This document shows positions 53,729 to 64,000 of a DNA stretch of 64,000 nt, in pieces; position 1 is the stretch's first letter; each line of letters opens with the position of its first letter. The notes under the pieces were generated by a model that made no database searches, had not been told where the DNA came from, and was given only the letters and a program-made list of their open reading frames with translations. Origin of the DNA: Diaporthe sp. PMI_573 (Eukaryota; Ascomycota; Sordariomycetes; Diaporthales; Diaporthaceae). The position numbers and the translations under genes were made by a program. The stretch covers positions 992,001 to 1,056,000 of the forward strand of contig JAJTUP010000019.1 of NCBI GenBank assembly GCA_021399435.1, in the 5' to 3' direction.

Positions 53729-56700
53729 ATGGTTGGCGACACTACACTACCGGCCACGCGCCGAACCACGCGCAAATCGATCAGCGCCATGGAAAGGGAT
53801 AATGCGACGGTGGACCTCGGCGCCGGCACCACGCTGGCGGACAACAGGAAGAAGTCCAAGTCGCGCAGCAAGAGCATGGGGCCTGGAGGTTTAGATGCTC
53901 TCAAGGCAGGTTCTGGGAACCGTCGAGTGGTAGCACTCTCACATATCGTCCATCGTGTTAACGGCTTCTGACATGGCCATAGTCACTGGCAGGTCCCGCC
54001 CGGCCGCTGCCCCGGTCTATCCTCAAGCCCACTATGCCTCTAGCCGAGATACCAGGATACAAACCAAGACCCTCTTATGCCCCAGGCGCACTGGGCGCCG
54101 AGAATCAACCGGACCTCCTGAACGGTGACGACCTCGGCTCGTCAGGTACCAAAGTGGCATTGCGGACGGAAGAGGAACAGCAGGCTGCGGCACGGGAGCG
54201 GGAGGAGCGTGAGAGGGCAGCGCTAGAAAAGGAAATCAAGGACAGGAGAGAGGCGCGCCGGAAATCTCTTGCGAACCGTCGAGTTTCGTTCGCCGCCGAG
54301 GCCACCCTGCACACGTTTCATGAGGTCGAGTACATGCAAGACTCTACAGCATCCACCGACTCAACTCGCAGGGCGTCATCAACCGCTGCAACCCCCGGAA
54401 GCACACCTCAAGCAGACGACTCCGACCCAGATACTTCGGACACACCCTCCACGCCACCCGAGCAGATCGAGGAGACGGTAGCAGAGTCTCCCGAGGACCA
54501 GCGACATCTTCATCAAAGGAATCGAAGGAGAAGCTCGGGCCTGCCATCCGGGAACGAGTTTGACGCTCAGGATGACAACACGATCGCGTCCACTATTTAT
54601 GACTCCGACTCGGACGAGGGCGACGATGTTGCAGAGGTCCAAACCGAGGCATCGGGCTCGGAAAGTGATTCTGACAGCGACGGGACGATGATGACTATGG
54701 AGGCTGAAGAGATGACTTCTGCATCTCTAGCATCGACGAGGTACGGAGATGAGGCCGACAACACGACCTCCAGCCTGGACGGTGCACTAAGGGAGGCTGC
54801 TCGGCGAGCAGTCAATCAAGCACGAGAGCCCGATGAGGATGAGGAGGTCATTTCGGGCTTCAAAGGCTGGGGTAGAAAAGCAAGAGAGCAGCGAGAGGCT
54901 GCTATCATTGCCCAGGAGCCCCATTCCGAGGAGGAAACCCCGTCAAGTCCTCTCAAGTCAAGTCCTGAGAAGTCCGATATCGATGAAGGCACGGAAAGGG
55001 ATATTGACATGGATATGGACATGACTGATGCTGTGGGCGGCATAATTCAAGGGACCATTCAGTCATTGCCAGATCAGGCAGGCCAGGAGGATATGTCAAT
55101 GGAGGTTACCAACGTATATGGTGGCATTCTTCCACAGCTACAGCATCCGACACAAGACGATGGGTCGGCTCAGGATGAACAAACTATGGAGTTCACCACA
55201 GCTGTGGGTGGCATACAGCGGCCTCCGCCATCTGATGACGATCAAGAGATCCCGAGCGACGAGGACATGTCGATGGAGCTCACAAGCGTCATGGGGCGCG
55301 TGCTGGGTGCTAAGAACAAACAGCTGAGGCATTCTTTGCAGTTGAGCTCCTCGCCCGTCAAAGATCCAGCTGACATTGATGGCGATGGTGACGGTTCCGT
55401 GGAAGCAACCCTAGATGATACCAGAGGAATCAGCCGCATTCTTTCCACAAACAATGAAGCGGGTTGCTTGGACGCCGACGCCGACGACGACACCGCCACG
55501 GGTATGGAGCTGACTGCAATTGTTGGTGGTATCGTCAAGCCTGTATCTCCAGCAGAAAGATCAGCTGCAAAGAAGCTTATGGAGCAAGAGGCCGATCAAC
55601 CCGAGACGGCCACCACACCTGATCTCACCGCCATGAGGTCCCAACAAAATCAGTCATCGGTGCTGACCGTGGCAGCCGACTCACCCAATCTGTCCGCCTT
55701 GAGCGGCAAAAGTCAGCGACGGAGTAATGGACTCCTGTTTTCTGCAGCGCCAAAGTCACCCCAAAAAGGTGCCAGTCCCGCGTCTCAACGCAAAACGCGT
55801 TCCCAAGGACCAGCATCACCGGCATCATCACGTAGTCCTGCACGGGTTAGCAGCCGTACACCGACGCCACAAACGTCAGGCCCGCCGTCAAGGGGTTTTT
55901 CACCTCAAGCAAAGGCCACACCCTTGTCCAAATCGCCTGCCAGGCCGCCCAGTAGCCTGTTCCAGCGGGACGCTACAACTGGTTCAAGAACACCCCTGGT
56001 GGTTTTGACACCGCAACGACCAAAGCTGTCGGGCGTTGGAGTGGACAGAAGCGGGATTGGATCACCGCGAGTCACCGAACTTTTGGACCGACGTAGTTCG
56101 ATTGGAGACACTGCTGCCACGTTTAGTCCAATCCAACTTCCGCAGCACGGCAAGGTCGTGGCATTTGAGGATCCTAGGATCATGGAAGAGGAGATCGACA
56201 GGGAGCGCCGCGACGACCAGGACCGTGAAAGCGGTCGACGTATTCTAGAGAAGGAAGCCGATGATATCACGTCTAGCCTGAAGGAGATGATACAGGGCTT
56301 GTCTCCGAAGAAGAATCCCGTGAAAGGCCGGAAGAGCTTGCACGTCGGCAGCGCGAAGGGTCTTTTGGGGAAGCGTCCTTCTGAGTTGGAAGATGACAGC
56401 GACGCCGAAGTTCAGGATGGCGTCAAGAGGCTTAAAGGGCATCAGGGCAGTCCAGTGAAGAATATCAGACTACAACAGCCGCCATCTAAAGCCGAGACGA
56501 CCGGATCTCGGCCTACGTTCCCACCTAATCGAGTGGCGGGCGACGCGGAGAACGACGCATTCACACCCACAACGGCGCCGTCGGCATCGAGAGCGACAAC
56601 CCCCAAGGAGCAAGGACGGTTCAAGGATATAGAGAATGATCAGCCGACTTCTACGTTCACCTTCCATGCTACTCCACTGGCAGACCTTGCAGATCTGCAA

Positions 56701-58197
56701 TCGCCAGATGATGATGAAGATAGGATCCACTTGCAGGACTTCCTCAACTTGACCAGCATACGATTCATGGAGCTGACAACCACGAAGCGGCGGCATACCA
56801 TCCTGCCTTCAGCCCGCAAGAGCAGCTCCTCCGAAGCCAAAGACAGCCTTTCTCTGGAAAAGTGCGTGGTTGCAGGTGCTTGCACGGTGCCGATGCTCGA
56901 GCTATTCCAGCATTCCTGTCGGGAGTTGAAGAAGTACATCTCGGAAGGTCGAAAAATCGTTCGCGAAATCGAGACAGAGACATTCCAGGAAAACCCACCT
57001 CTGTTCCGCGAGTATATCACGGCCTCACCAGAATTCAAGAATCTCATGGATAACCAGTTCAAGAACGTCAAAACCAACGCGCGGCTACTCAGCAAGGCCA
57101 TGTGGTACGACTGGAGAATGAAGTTGCAAGCCGGTCTCAGGGAGGGCCTGGTCAAGATCGCCGAAGGAATGGCAGCTGATGAGCAGCTTCTTGAAAAGCA
57201 GCAAAAGCTTCTGTCTTCCGTCTTGCCTCCGATGACGAAGCAGCTAGACACACTGACTGAAGAGTGTGAGGATCTCGATGCTGTTGCCAGCGAGCTGGAA
57301 GATTGTGACCCTCAGGAACTGGAATCCGCCCGTGCAGACCTCGCTGCTGTGGAAGACGACATTGAGACAAAGACCAAGGGGATCGCTCAGCTTCGAGAAC
57401 AGTTTACAGAAAGTGAGCGTATGGTCGGGCAGCTTGTGGGACAGAAGCAGCAATATGATGCAGACATCAAGGAAGCCGAAAGGATCAGAGAGGAATGCCG
57501 TGGCTGGAGCTCTACCGAAATCAGCGCTCTCAAAGCCAAGGTCGACGCAATCGAGAAACAACATGGCTGGGCAATCACAGGAGTAGTAGGGACTAGTGTG
57601 TCAGTATCCTACCGCCAAGAGATCGAGCTTGTATTCGACAGCACGTCATTCAGGCCAGGGCAGCAGAACTCTCGCATAGATGTCTGGTACATCGCAGCGA
57701 ACAGGGATCGAAAACCTGTGCCGCTGACACCAGACAAGGAGTTTTGTCTCCAGTGCATACGCGACCATCTCCGCTGCCTCCCTCAGTCCAAAACGAAAGT
57801 GAGCTCAATGCTAGGACTGGTCAGCCGTGCTTGGGACCGCGCAAACGCACTGGGCAATCAGATATATCAGCTGAACCTCGCATTTCCAACCTCGGCAGCT
57901 CGCACCTCGGACTCCTCAATCTCCATTACGTCGACCTTACTTCTGGCCCCACTTCAGACCAAGGTTGGGGTGGACTTGAGCGTTCAAAGCTCGGTCGGTG
58001 TCGACGGTCTCGAGTTCATTGTTTCAGCTCAGGCAGCCGTTGTCTACGGTGAGCAGTTCAATGGGGGCAAAATGGCAGACTTCTTGTCGAGCCGAATAGG
58101 GCAGCGTGTCTATTGTCAGTCGGAGAAGGAAAGTGAAACATGGGTCAATGTCGTCTCAGACTTGCACGCAAGGCTACTGGCCCGAGGGAACAAGTAA
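53729..58197 (+). CDS. spc7: Outer kinetochore scaffold Spc7/Knl1/Spc105
   Basis: Exons 53729-53926 and 53983-58197 around a 56-nt intron give 1470 residues. The acceptor choice (53982) is an inference. Knl1 is the largest member of the KMN network and recruits PP1 and the Bub checkpoint. Both PP1 sites are visible: S-I-L-K at 78-81 and R-V-S-F at 166-169. Between about residues 410 and 580 there are at least five MELT-like motifs, each followed by G-G-I or a variant: D-M-T-D-A-V-G-G-I (near 55015), M-E-V-T, M-E-F-T, M-E-L-T (near 55270) and M-E-L-T-A-I-V-G-G-I. Phosphorylated MELT sites bind Bub3. Next come a basic Ser/Pro-rich part and the fungal signature L-K-E-M-I-Q-G-L-S-P-K-K-N-P. The C-terminal Spc7 domain starts at L-Q-D-F-L-N-L-T-S-I-R-F-M, with a long coiled coil (about 1110-1260) and a final globular RWD-like part. 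Confidence 0.95.
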
Positions 58198-58872
58198 ACA
58201 ACAGTAGGAGTAAGGACTAACTGCAGCGTCCTCACACACCGGATACCAATGCTGCGATTGCCAGATGGTACTCAGGTATCAGGTGAACGAATCATTTGCA
58301 TTTGTCTGGTATGGTTTTACGTCCCAAATAGGAGTTGGCGCAGCTCCATGGTGGAATTAAATGAAAGCCTCATTCTGTCTGGTCTCGAGAATACTTTTTG
58401 ACTGCGCTTCTTCGGCTGGTCGACTGCTTGAGCTAGTTGTCCAAATCGTAGCAACTTCCACCGTGGGACATCCTGAGATATGAACGACTATCGCCAGTCT
58501 CAAGGGTCTCTCGACTGTTCCATGTCAACATCATCCCTGTCGAATTGAGCCTTCTCCATGCCTTTCCCCGAGGTATCGCCAGCATCTCATACCAGCTTCC
58601 ACGCGATAAGACAAACAGTTTGAATCTCTTTATCTCCTGTTTGAAGAATCTCCGACCCCTCTTAGCCCTTTGAATCCCATGTCTGACGGCAGGCTACCTT
58701 GGAATGCCTAGTTGTAAAGGTATGGACGGCACGCACTCTTTTCTGCCTTGTTGTGACATCAAGCCTCCCTTTACTATTCTACTTGCTTGCGGCGTTTTTT
58801 TTTAACTTCCCCGACACTTGTAATAACACAACTACCTTCTTTCCTATCAAATACAGTCAGCCACCGTCCAGA
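58198..58872. other. Intergenic after Spc7
   Basis: About 670 nt, no gene seen; the 3' region of Spc7 and the promoter of the small membrane protein, with a pyrimidine-rich stretch near 58780-58850. Confidence 0.5.
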
Positions 58873-59497
58873 ATGCTTAGCCAAGCCATGGAGCTGCTCC
58901 GCCGCCTTGTTGGCATCCTTGTCACCGTCTTCAACATCACGTACACACTCATCTACTTCGCTTATGCGACCATCATCTACGGCGCCGGTGCTGCCATCAT
59001 CCTCCTCTGCTGGTGTGTATTCTGCACCCTTGCACAGTCTGTCGCCGAGCACGTCCCTGTCAAAAGGTGGATCGACCCCCGCTCGCAGGATGAGTTCCTA
59101 CGAAAAGTCAAGAACACGGGTTATCAGGAGCTCAACATGAGAGCTCAGCTTATCAATGCGGGAGAAGACGTTAAGATGCGCAACTGGGACAACGACCGTA
59201 TCCTCAAGGAAATCTGCGATGCAGAGAACTTCGGTCCGTGTGCTTCTTCCTTTCTGTGATCCTGTTGAACTCTCACTTTTCAGGATGAGCCTTGGCATGG
59301 AACCCATCGAGGTTCAATATTTTACCTCGGCGGTGTCTTTCTTAGGATTTGAATTACAGCCCCTGACAGAGGCATAGTTATGAGCAAGATCAAACACTAC
59401 ACGCCTGAGTTCAGCACGCACCGGTACGATAGTAAGTGAGGCTTGATCCATTCCAACACAATCTTTCAGGTTGCGTTTGCTAGATGTGCCGAGATGA
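58873..59497 (+). CDS. Small two-span membrane protein, unknown function
   Basis: I model exons 58873-59233, 59360-59431 and 59484-59497, giving 148 residues. Residues 10-60 contain two hydrophobic segments (V-G-I-L-V-T-V-F-N-I-T-Y-T-L-I-Y and A-I-I-L-L-C-W-C-V-F-C). A polar cytosolic part follows, with D-P-R-S-Q-D-E-F and N-W-D-N-D-R-I-L. The second exon reads A-P-D-R-G-I-V-M-S-K-I-K-H-Y-T-P-E-F and joins without a break, which supports splicing at 59233/59360. Without splicing the protein would stop at 59259 with 128 residues. The last exon is uncertain; an alternative acceptor at 59469 gives a different four-residue end. No family recognised. Confidence 0.6.
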
Positions 59498-59600
59498 ACA
59501 CAAATCCGTTGTCTTCTCTTGAAACATTCTCTATCGCTCCCAGCTGTGCCTATAATTGACCGGAAGAAATGATTTGCCAGTCCATCCAGTCATACCTGGA

Positions 59601-60059
59601 ATGTTCGTCCCTCCTCATCCAACTCCGGCGGCCCCATCTCCCTTTGCCATCGTCCGTTGGTGGTTCTCTCAGGACTACGAGTTCCACCGACTAGAGTGCT
59701 CAATTGCAGGCTTCTCAGTGCAGCTTGAGCAGAATAGACAGAGGCTGAGGGTCCTGAACCAGGAAAAAGAGAGCCTGAAGCTGGAGCTGGACCAGGCCCT
59801 GGAGAGGAAGCGCAAAGTGCGGCACAAGCCAACCTTGCCCAACTACAAGCAGATGTACCGGAACTTCGACGCGGCTCTCGAGACAATGAGGACACTGCGG
59901 CGCGACCTTCCTCTGCACCGGTGCACCTACGAAGCCAAATGTCCGCACAAGGCTGCTCATTCCTATCCGGAGTGGCTTGTGCCTCCCCCAAAGCGACTGC
60001 GCTGGTACGCAATGCCCCATCTCCATGTCTTCACATCCACATCAGGACAGGACAGCTAA
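59601..60059 (+). CDS. Small coiled-coil orphan protein
   Basis: Single open frame, 152 residues from ATG 59601. A Pro-rich start leads to a predicted coiled coil (about 35-75; L-E-x-N-R-Q-R-L-R-V-L-N-Q-E-K-E-S-L-K-L-E). A His/Cys-containing region follows (H-R-C-T-Y-E-A-K-C-P-H-K-A-A-H, about 112-126), whose C-x5-C and His spacing might bind zinc. An upstream exon is possible, since the frame is open back to about 59556. I recognise no family. Lower-complexity sequence downstream is non-coding. Confidence 0.5.
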   Translation: MFVPPHPTPAAPSPFAIVRWWFSQDYEFHRLECSIAGFSVQLEQNRQRLRVLNQEKESLKLELDQALERKRKVRHKPTLPNYKQMYRNFDAALETMRTLRRDLPLHRCTYEAKCPHKAAHSYPEWLVPPPKRLRWYAMPHLHVFTSTSGQDS

Positions 60060-62437
60060 GTCAGATCTCTCTACAGGTGGGAGTGGGGCTTGCTGGCCCC
60101 AGGCCAGTCGCCTCCCCGGGCAACATCTCTACCAGCCGTTGGGAACTTATCTGAGCCTCCGCCTGCTCTGGCCTTGACTCGCCCTCCCCCTGATTCCGCC
60201 ATCGTCGTCGCCCCGGCCTCGATGCCGGTTCTATAACTGCCACCTCTCTCTGATCGACTGCCTCTTGTTGGCCTGGTAGCGACGCCGAGACGAATCCCTC
60301 CTTCCGTCGACGCTCCTCCCGCTGCCCTCATGAGGCCAGGCTCACCTCTATCTTTGCCTACAAAGAGCCTCTCCCTGGCAGACCGGCTTCGCGATTCTAC
60401 TGGCGCTAGGGCCAAGGCTCCCAACTCCCTCTCCCAGCCAGTGACCTCTCTGATTTTGGTTTTGAGCTTTTTGTATCTGTGGGTGTGTTCTTGGTTGGGT
60501 TGACTGCTTGGTTGTGTTTTCGGATATTTGCTTTTACATTTGTGGGACGATAGTGGCCAAAGACCAATTGGAAACTCTGTTCTTCTCGGGAAGATGCGCG
60601 CTTCTTTGGAAGCTACTTTTGTGCCCTCCTTGATATGCGAAAATGATGATCTAGTCGTCTGGCTTATCACCCGCAAAGACTCGTTTCAAAGACGCTTTGC
60701 GGGCACTCAATTAAACGTAATAAAACATAATTTTGTATCGCTGACCCACTTTTAATACACGTATATACTGTAGTTTGTGACAGTAATACAACTCAAGTAC
60801 CGAAAGCCATCCTATTCTTAGAGCCCCTTCCCCATCTCCTTGTGCTCTTTGACCGACTTCTGAAATTCAATCCTCACCTTATGGAAGACAAAGCTACACG
60901 CTTGAGCCAGGCTCCTACTGCACTCGCTTTACTATCGCAGCAATGATCCAGACTCCTAGCTCAGTACAGAGAATTCTCATTAGGTACCTAGGTAGTCTCA
61001 AGCACCTAGTACAAAGTCGTGCGAGTTGAAACCTTGATCAAAAGGGAATCCCCTCGAATAGGAAAAGGAGATCTAAGCTAAGTAGGGTGGTCGACAAGCC
61101 CGGGATGACTCGAGTACAAAAAAAAAAAAAGGGAAATCTATCTAGCCTTCAAAAGAATAGCATATCTGGACCCAAAATCACTTATACCAAGTGATTATTT
61201 TGGTCCGCGAGCTTTTTACATGTATTTAGTGCATTTATATCCCCGACCCCTGAAAGATCCGCTCCCAGTCTGTGCAAAACTGCTCTGGCCTGAATTTGCG
61301 TATTGGCATCGTCATGATGGTTACATGAGAAATTCAGAGTTTGACCTGCTTACTCCATCTTGACAGGTTCCAGGCCACACGAGCGTATATACGCAAAGGG
61401 GACTTTTGCATTTCCAACATTGCTCATCAAGGTACTCCCCTTTTGCTTTTGAACAAGGAATATGTCGAGGCCCTTCACTGTCTCCTGACTGATAAGTGCT
61501 CCCCTGAAGGCACACGAACCAGTCCAACCTTACTGGCGTATCAGACCAGGGCCAGGGCTGCCTTGCTACCCTTCAAGGTTCCCTCACTACTGCCAGCGAC
61601 CAAAATAACTATATGTGGGCAGACATTGTGGCTTCTCATAAGCCTTCCTAGAGGCCATGGTCATTTCTGCCACCTGTAGATTGGATCAAGCAGAATGTTC
61701 TTCGGTATCAGCACCCAGGCGCCACCAAAATCAAACGACCGTTCACTCGCGAGGTCGCGCTGCTCTGTGCCCTTCGACTCGTAGTCATAGCACACAAGAC
61801 AACTCCCACAATCCACTCGTCCTCAATTTCCTTGAAACTGGAGCCCGCGGGTGTCCTTACCCATAGCGGGATGCCCGCCTCGCTAGTTGAGCTTCGACCG
61901 GCGTAGGCCCCACGTCGGGCATTTCGCCGACTAGTCCTCCCGCTCAGGGCCGTGCAAGGCCTGACATTTAGAGGTGGCCACAGGTCACTATGTCTATAGT
62001 GAAATCTGGTAAGGACTTCAGGTATGGACCTCCTGTGCCACTTACACGGCTATGCCTCTTAGGGCAGTAAAGTTCTGGCCAAGTAGCAGCCTCTACCAGC
62101 TGCAATGCCTGTCATTGTTGGTCGACACTGGCTCAGCATTTCGCTTGAAGCAATGGACAAGACTTGGATCTCGTCGCAAGAAGCTCGTGTTGCGGTGCAT
62201 TGGACTGGCCGCCGATACCGTCGCACTAGTTTCAATATTAGGACGGGGAGAACGTCTTTCGGGTCTTGTTTCCACTTTCAAAGTGTGCACATCGCTTCGA
62301 GTGTCTTCGAACGCGCATTCGCTGTGAGTGTACTGATGTGACTCTGCATTCCTCCGTTGCAGTTGGGTCGTCTGTTAGCAGGGACATTATTATGCCCCGC
62401 TCGTTAGGACATCCTTTTATTCCAGTCGCGAGGCAGG
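60060..62437. other. 2.4-kb intergenic region
   Basis: No gene recognised. It contains a poly-A run at 61120-61133, a TAGGTACCTAGGTAG group at 60981-60995 and several frames of 65-110 codons without domains or splice partners. Part may be decayed repeat DNA; no inverted ends or target duplications were found. Confidence 0.5.
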
Positions 62438-64000
62438 CTAGCGCCAGAGCCCGGGAGAGGCTCCGTAACTGAAGAAATGCTCCTCGAAGTCTTTCATCAT
62501 GCCTCCAAAGAGCGTTTTGGTGTCCACTGTTTCGATGTCAGCCCCGCCTCGGAAGGCAATGATGTTGCTACACAGGCCCCTGCCCGCTACAGAGTTTCCG
62601 CCACCAGTGACACTATGCAGGGCCGTGGCTGGGTGGTAGTCGGTGCGAACGTCGTCCTGCCGTGGGAATAGGCGTCTGAACAGGGGGAACACGTCACCAG
62701 GGCGTACACCGCTCATGTGCTTGAGCAGGTTGGCGTGCACAAACAGCGGTTCTCTTAAGTAGGACGTTAGTCTTGCTACGGACCCTAAAGCGTTGCACTC
62801 TAGAACATTCCAAAACATAAAAAGACGGGGATCCGTGACAGGAGAAGAGTGATGCTTACGGGTGCGACGGGTCGGCCGGATCAGCATATCCATCCCTTGG
62901 CGGATCAAGGCCGTACTGAAGCATAGCAGCGCCGCAGAAGTTGTCCCTGGGGTCGCGGTTGCCCAGCAGAGATAGCCAGCGCGGAGCCGGCGTATAGGTT
63001 AGACTCAGAGCCAGGAAGGCATAACGACTGTATCATGATCAGTACGGGCAATGCCCAACGAGTAAAAGAAGAAGGAGGGGGCGTCTGCTGTGAGGCTGAA
63101 AGACGTACAACGTATCCTTGTCACCGCCACTGAACCAGAAGTCACCCTCCTCGGCCATATACTGAGCCAGATATAAGGCGGCAAGGTTCAGCCCATCATT
63201 TCCGGACTTTGAGATCAGTATTTGGCCACTGTCCAGCTCCCAGGCGTTGTCGCACGGTATACCAAGCAGACGGTGAATGGCATTGTCAGGATGGTCACGA
63301 TTCAAGTCTGGCCAGAAGACAACGTTTCCTCCTCTGACATCCCGGAAGAGGGGCGAATCGAAGAGGGCGCCCACGTGGGACAAGGGGTAGTTGTCTGAAT
63401 CCAGGTAGAGCACCTCGTCAAAGGAGCTGCGGAGGATGGCCTCGGCCTTGAGCTCAAAGTTCTTCCACCGGCCGGGGGCCTTCTTGGTGGAGACCTGAGG
63501 TTGATGTGAGCAGTGTGACCGAAGAAGAAGGAGGGGGCCCACAGGGGGGCGCTTGAGCTGCACGTACCGCGTGAGGAGTGGCCCCGAGGTCTCTCAGCCG
63601 CTGTCTTTGGCCCTCGTCCGTCAGCTCCCCCTCAAAGTGGAATACCTCTATGTCACCGCGGTGCCATCCCAGCTTCTGGATCTCCTTTATACACCCGATG
63701 GCCCTGTCTACGGTCCTGTGGTTCCCTGCGGCAAACACGATCCCGCGCGAGCCCTGTCGGACGGGGGTCCCATCCAGCGCAAGCCCAGGGCCGATAAGAG
63801 CAGCCTCTCCCTCGCTGGCGGTATGCTGCTCGAGATAGGACAGGGCACCTCTGCGCATGCGATCAATTGTGCCGGGGTCAACAGCGAGCCATTTCTCGTG
63901 GTCGTTCTGGAGCTGGTCCGCGTTGACCTGGGCACTGGCTTGGTCCAGGGGGCAGGCGGCCTGGTTCTGGCGGGCGGCCTGCTTGTGTGTGAGGACAGGC
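62438..64000 (-). CDS. Alpha-mannosyltransferase, GT71 (Mnn2/Mnn1-like), 5' partial
   Basis: Minus-strand exons 64000 (edge)-63568, 63494-63112, 63027-62860 and 62753-62438 give 432 visible residues; the N-terminus, with its expected Golgi anchor, lies outside the window. GT71 enzymes add alpha-1,2 or alpha-1,3 mannose to N- or O-glycan chains in the Golgi. The catalytic metal-binding D-x-D is seen as L-Y-L-D-S-D-N (exon 2). Further family patterns are G-I-V-F-A-A-G-N, K-N-F-E-L-K-A-E-A-I-L, S-G-Q-I-L-I-S-K, W-F-S-G-G-D-K-D-T, and V-H-A-N-L-L-K-H after the last intron. The third junction uses a weak GTTGTA donor and is the least certain. The gene ends in-frame at 62438 and looks intact as far as it can be seen. 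Confidence 0.92.

Noticed and set aside
61341..62341. Chain of small frames as a decayed gene
   Set aside because: No motif, no consistent splice joins and no matching frame over more than about 110 codons.
1..64000. tRNA, rRNA and CRISPR arrays
   Set aside because: No cloverleaf with proper A and B boxes, no rRNA-like sequence and no regularly spaced repeats with unique spacers were found by eye.

Overview
The window is nuclear DNA of a filamentous ascomycete, most likely a Sordariomycete. Genes have few, short introns (about 47-181 nt) with GTRAGT-like donors, CTAAC-type branch points and AG acceptors. Coding DNA is GC-rich, and the single-copy genes (Y14, Kex2, Snx4, Letm1/Mdm38, Adk2, uS17, Spc7/Knl1, Ame1/CENP-U) are of the fungal type. 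I built exon models by joining open frames through splice sites and checking phase and protein continuity.

Layout. 0.7-3.1 kb: coiled-coil protein with a 38-residue tandem repeat and a Cep57/Ppc89-like C-terminus. 4.1-5.9 kb: lone cytochrome P450. 6.3-6.9 kb: Y14 exon-junction protein. 7.9-13.4 kb (-): very large PhoD-like phosphatase. 15.6-18.3 kb: kexin. 19.1-20.6 kb (-): sorting nexin 4. 21.8-23.6 kb (-): LETM1/Mdm38. 24.4-24.8 kb: AT-rich hAT-type MITE with a perfect 8-bp target duplication. 25.1-26.0 kb: metallophosphoesterase. 27.2-28.0 kb: mitochondrial-type adenylate kinase. 30.1-32.0 kb: secreted GH76-like protein. 32.7-34.0 kb (-): KDEL-receptor-like membrane protein with a long acidic tail. 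35.0-36.0 kb (-): LicD family protein.

From about 36 to 46 kb the window is gene-poor and accessory in character. It holds an F-box-like protein and a 3.07-kb hAT DNA transposon with inverted ends, target duplication and a nearly or fully intact transposase. After that come a possible tiny gene with a split start codon (45.5-45.9 kb), Ame1/CENP-U (46.5-48.5 kb), an orphan Cys-motif protein (49.6-50.2 kb), a twin-CX9C protein (50.5-51.5 kb, -), ribosomal protein uS17/Rps11 (52.3-53.1 kb, -) divergent from Spc7/Knl1 (53.7-58.2 kb), two small orphan genes (58.9-60.1 kb), and a GT71 mannosyltransferase running off the right edge (62.4-64.0 kb, -).

Themes. Two kinetochore proteins and one likely spindle-pole protein fall within 58 kb. 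Three genes (GH76, LicD, GT71) touch mannan or mannosyl-phosphate metabolism, but they are scattered and do not form a cluster. The P450 stands alone, so there is no secondary-metabolite cluster. A short palindromic ACCTAGGT motif recurs in several intergenic stretches. I found no rRNA, no convincing tRNA and no CRISPR. I saw no clear candidate for an entirely new system; the best leads are the two hAT-class elements, the repeat-bearing spindle-pole candidate and the split-start mini-gene.
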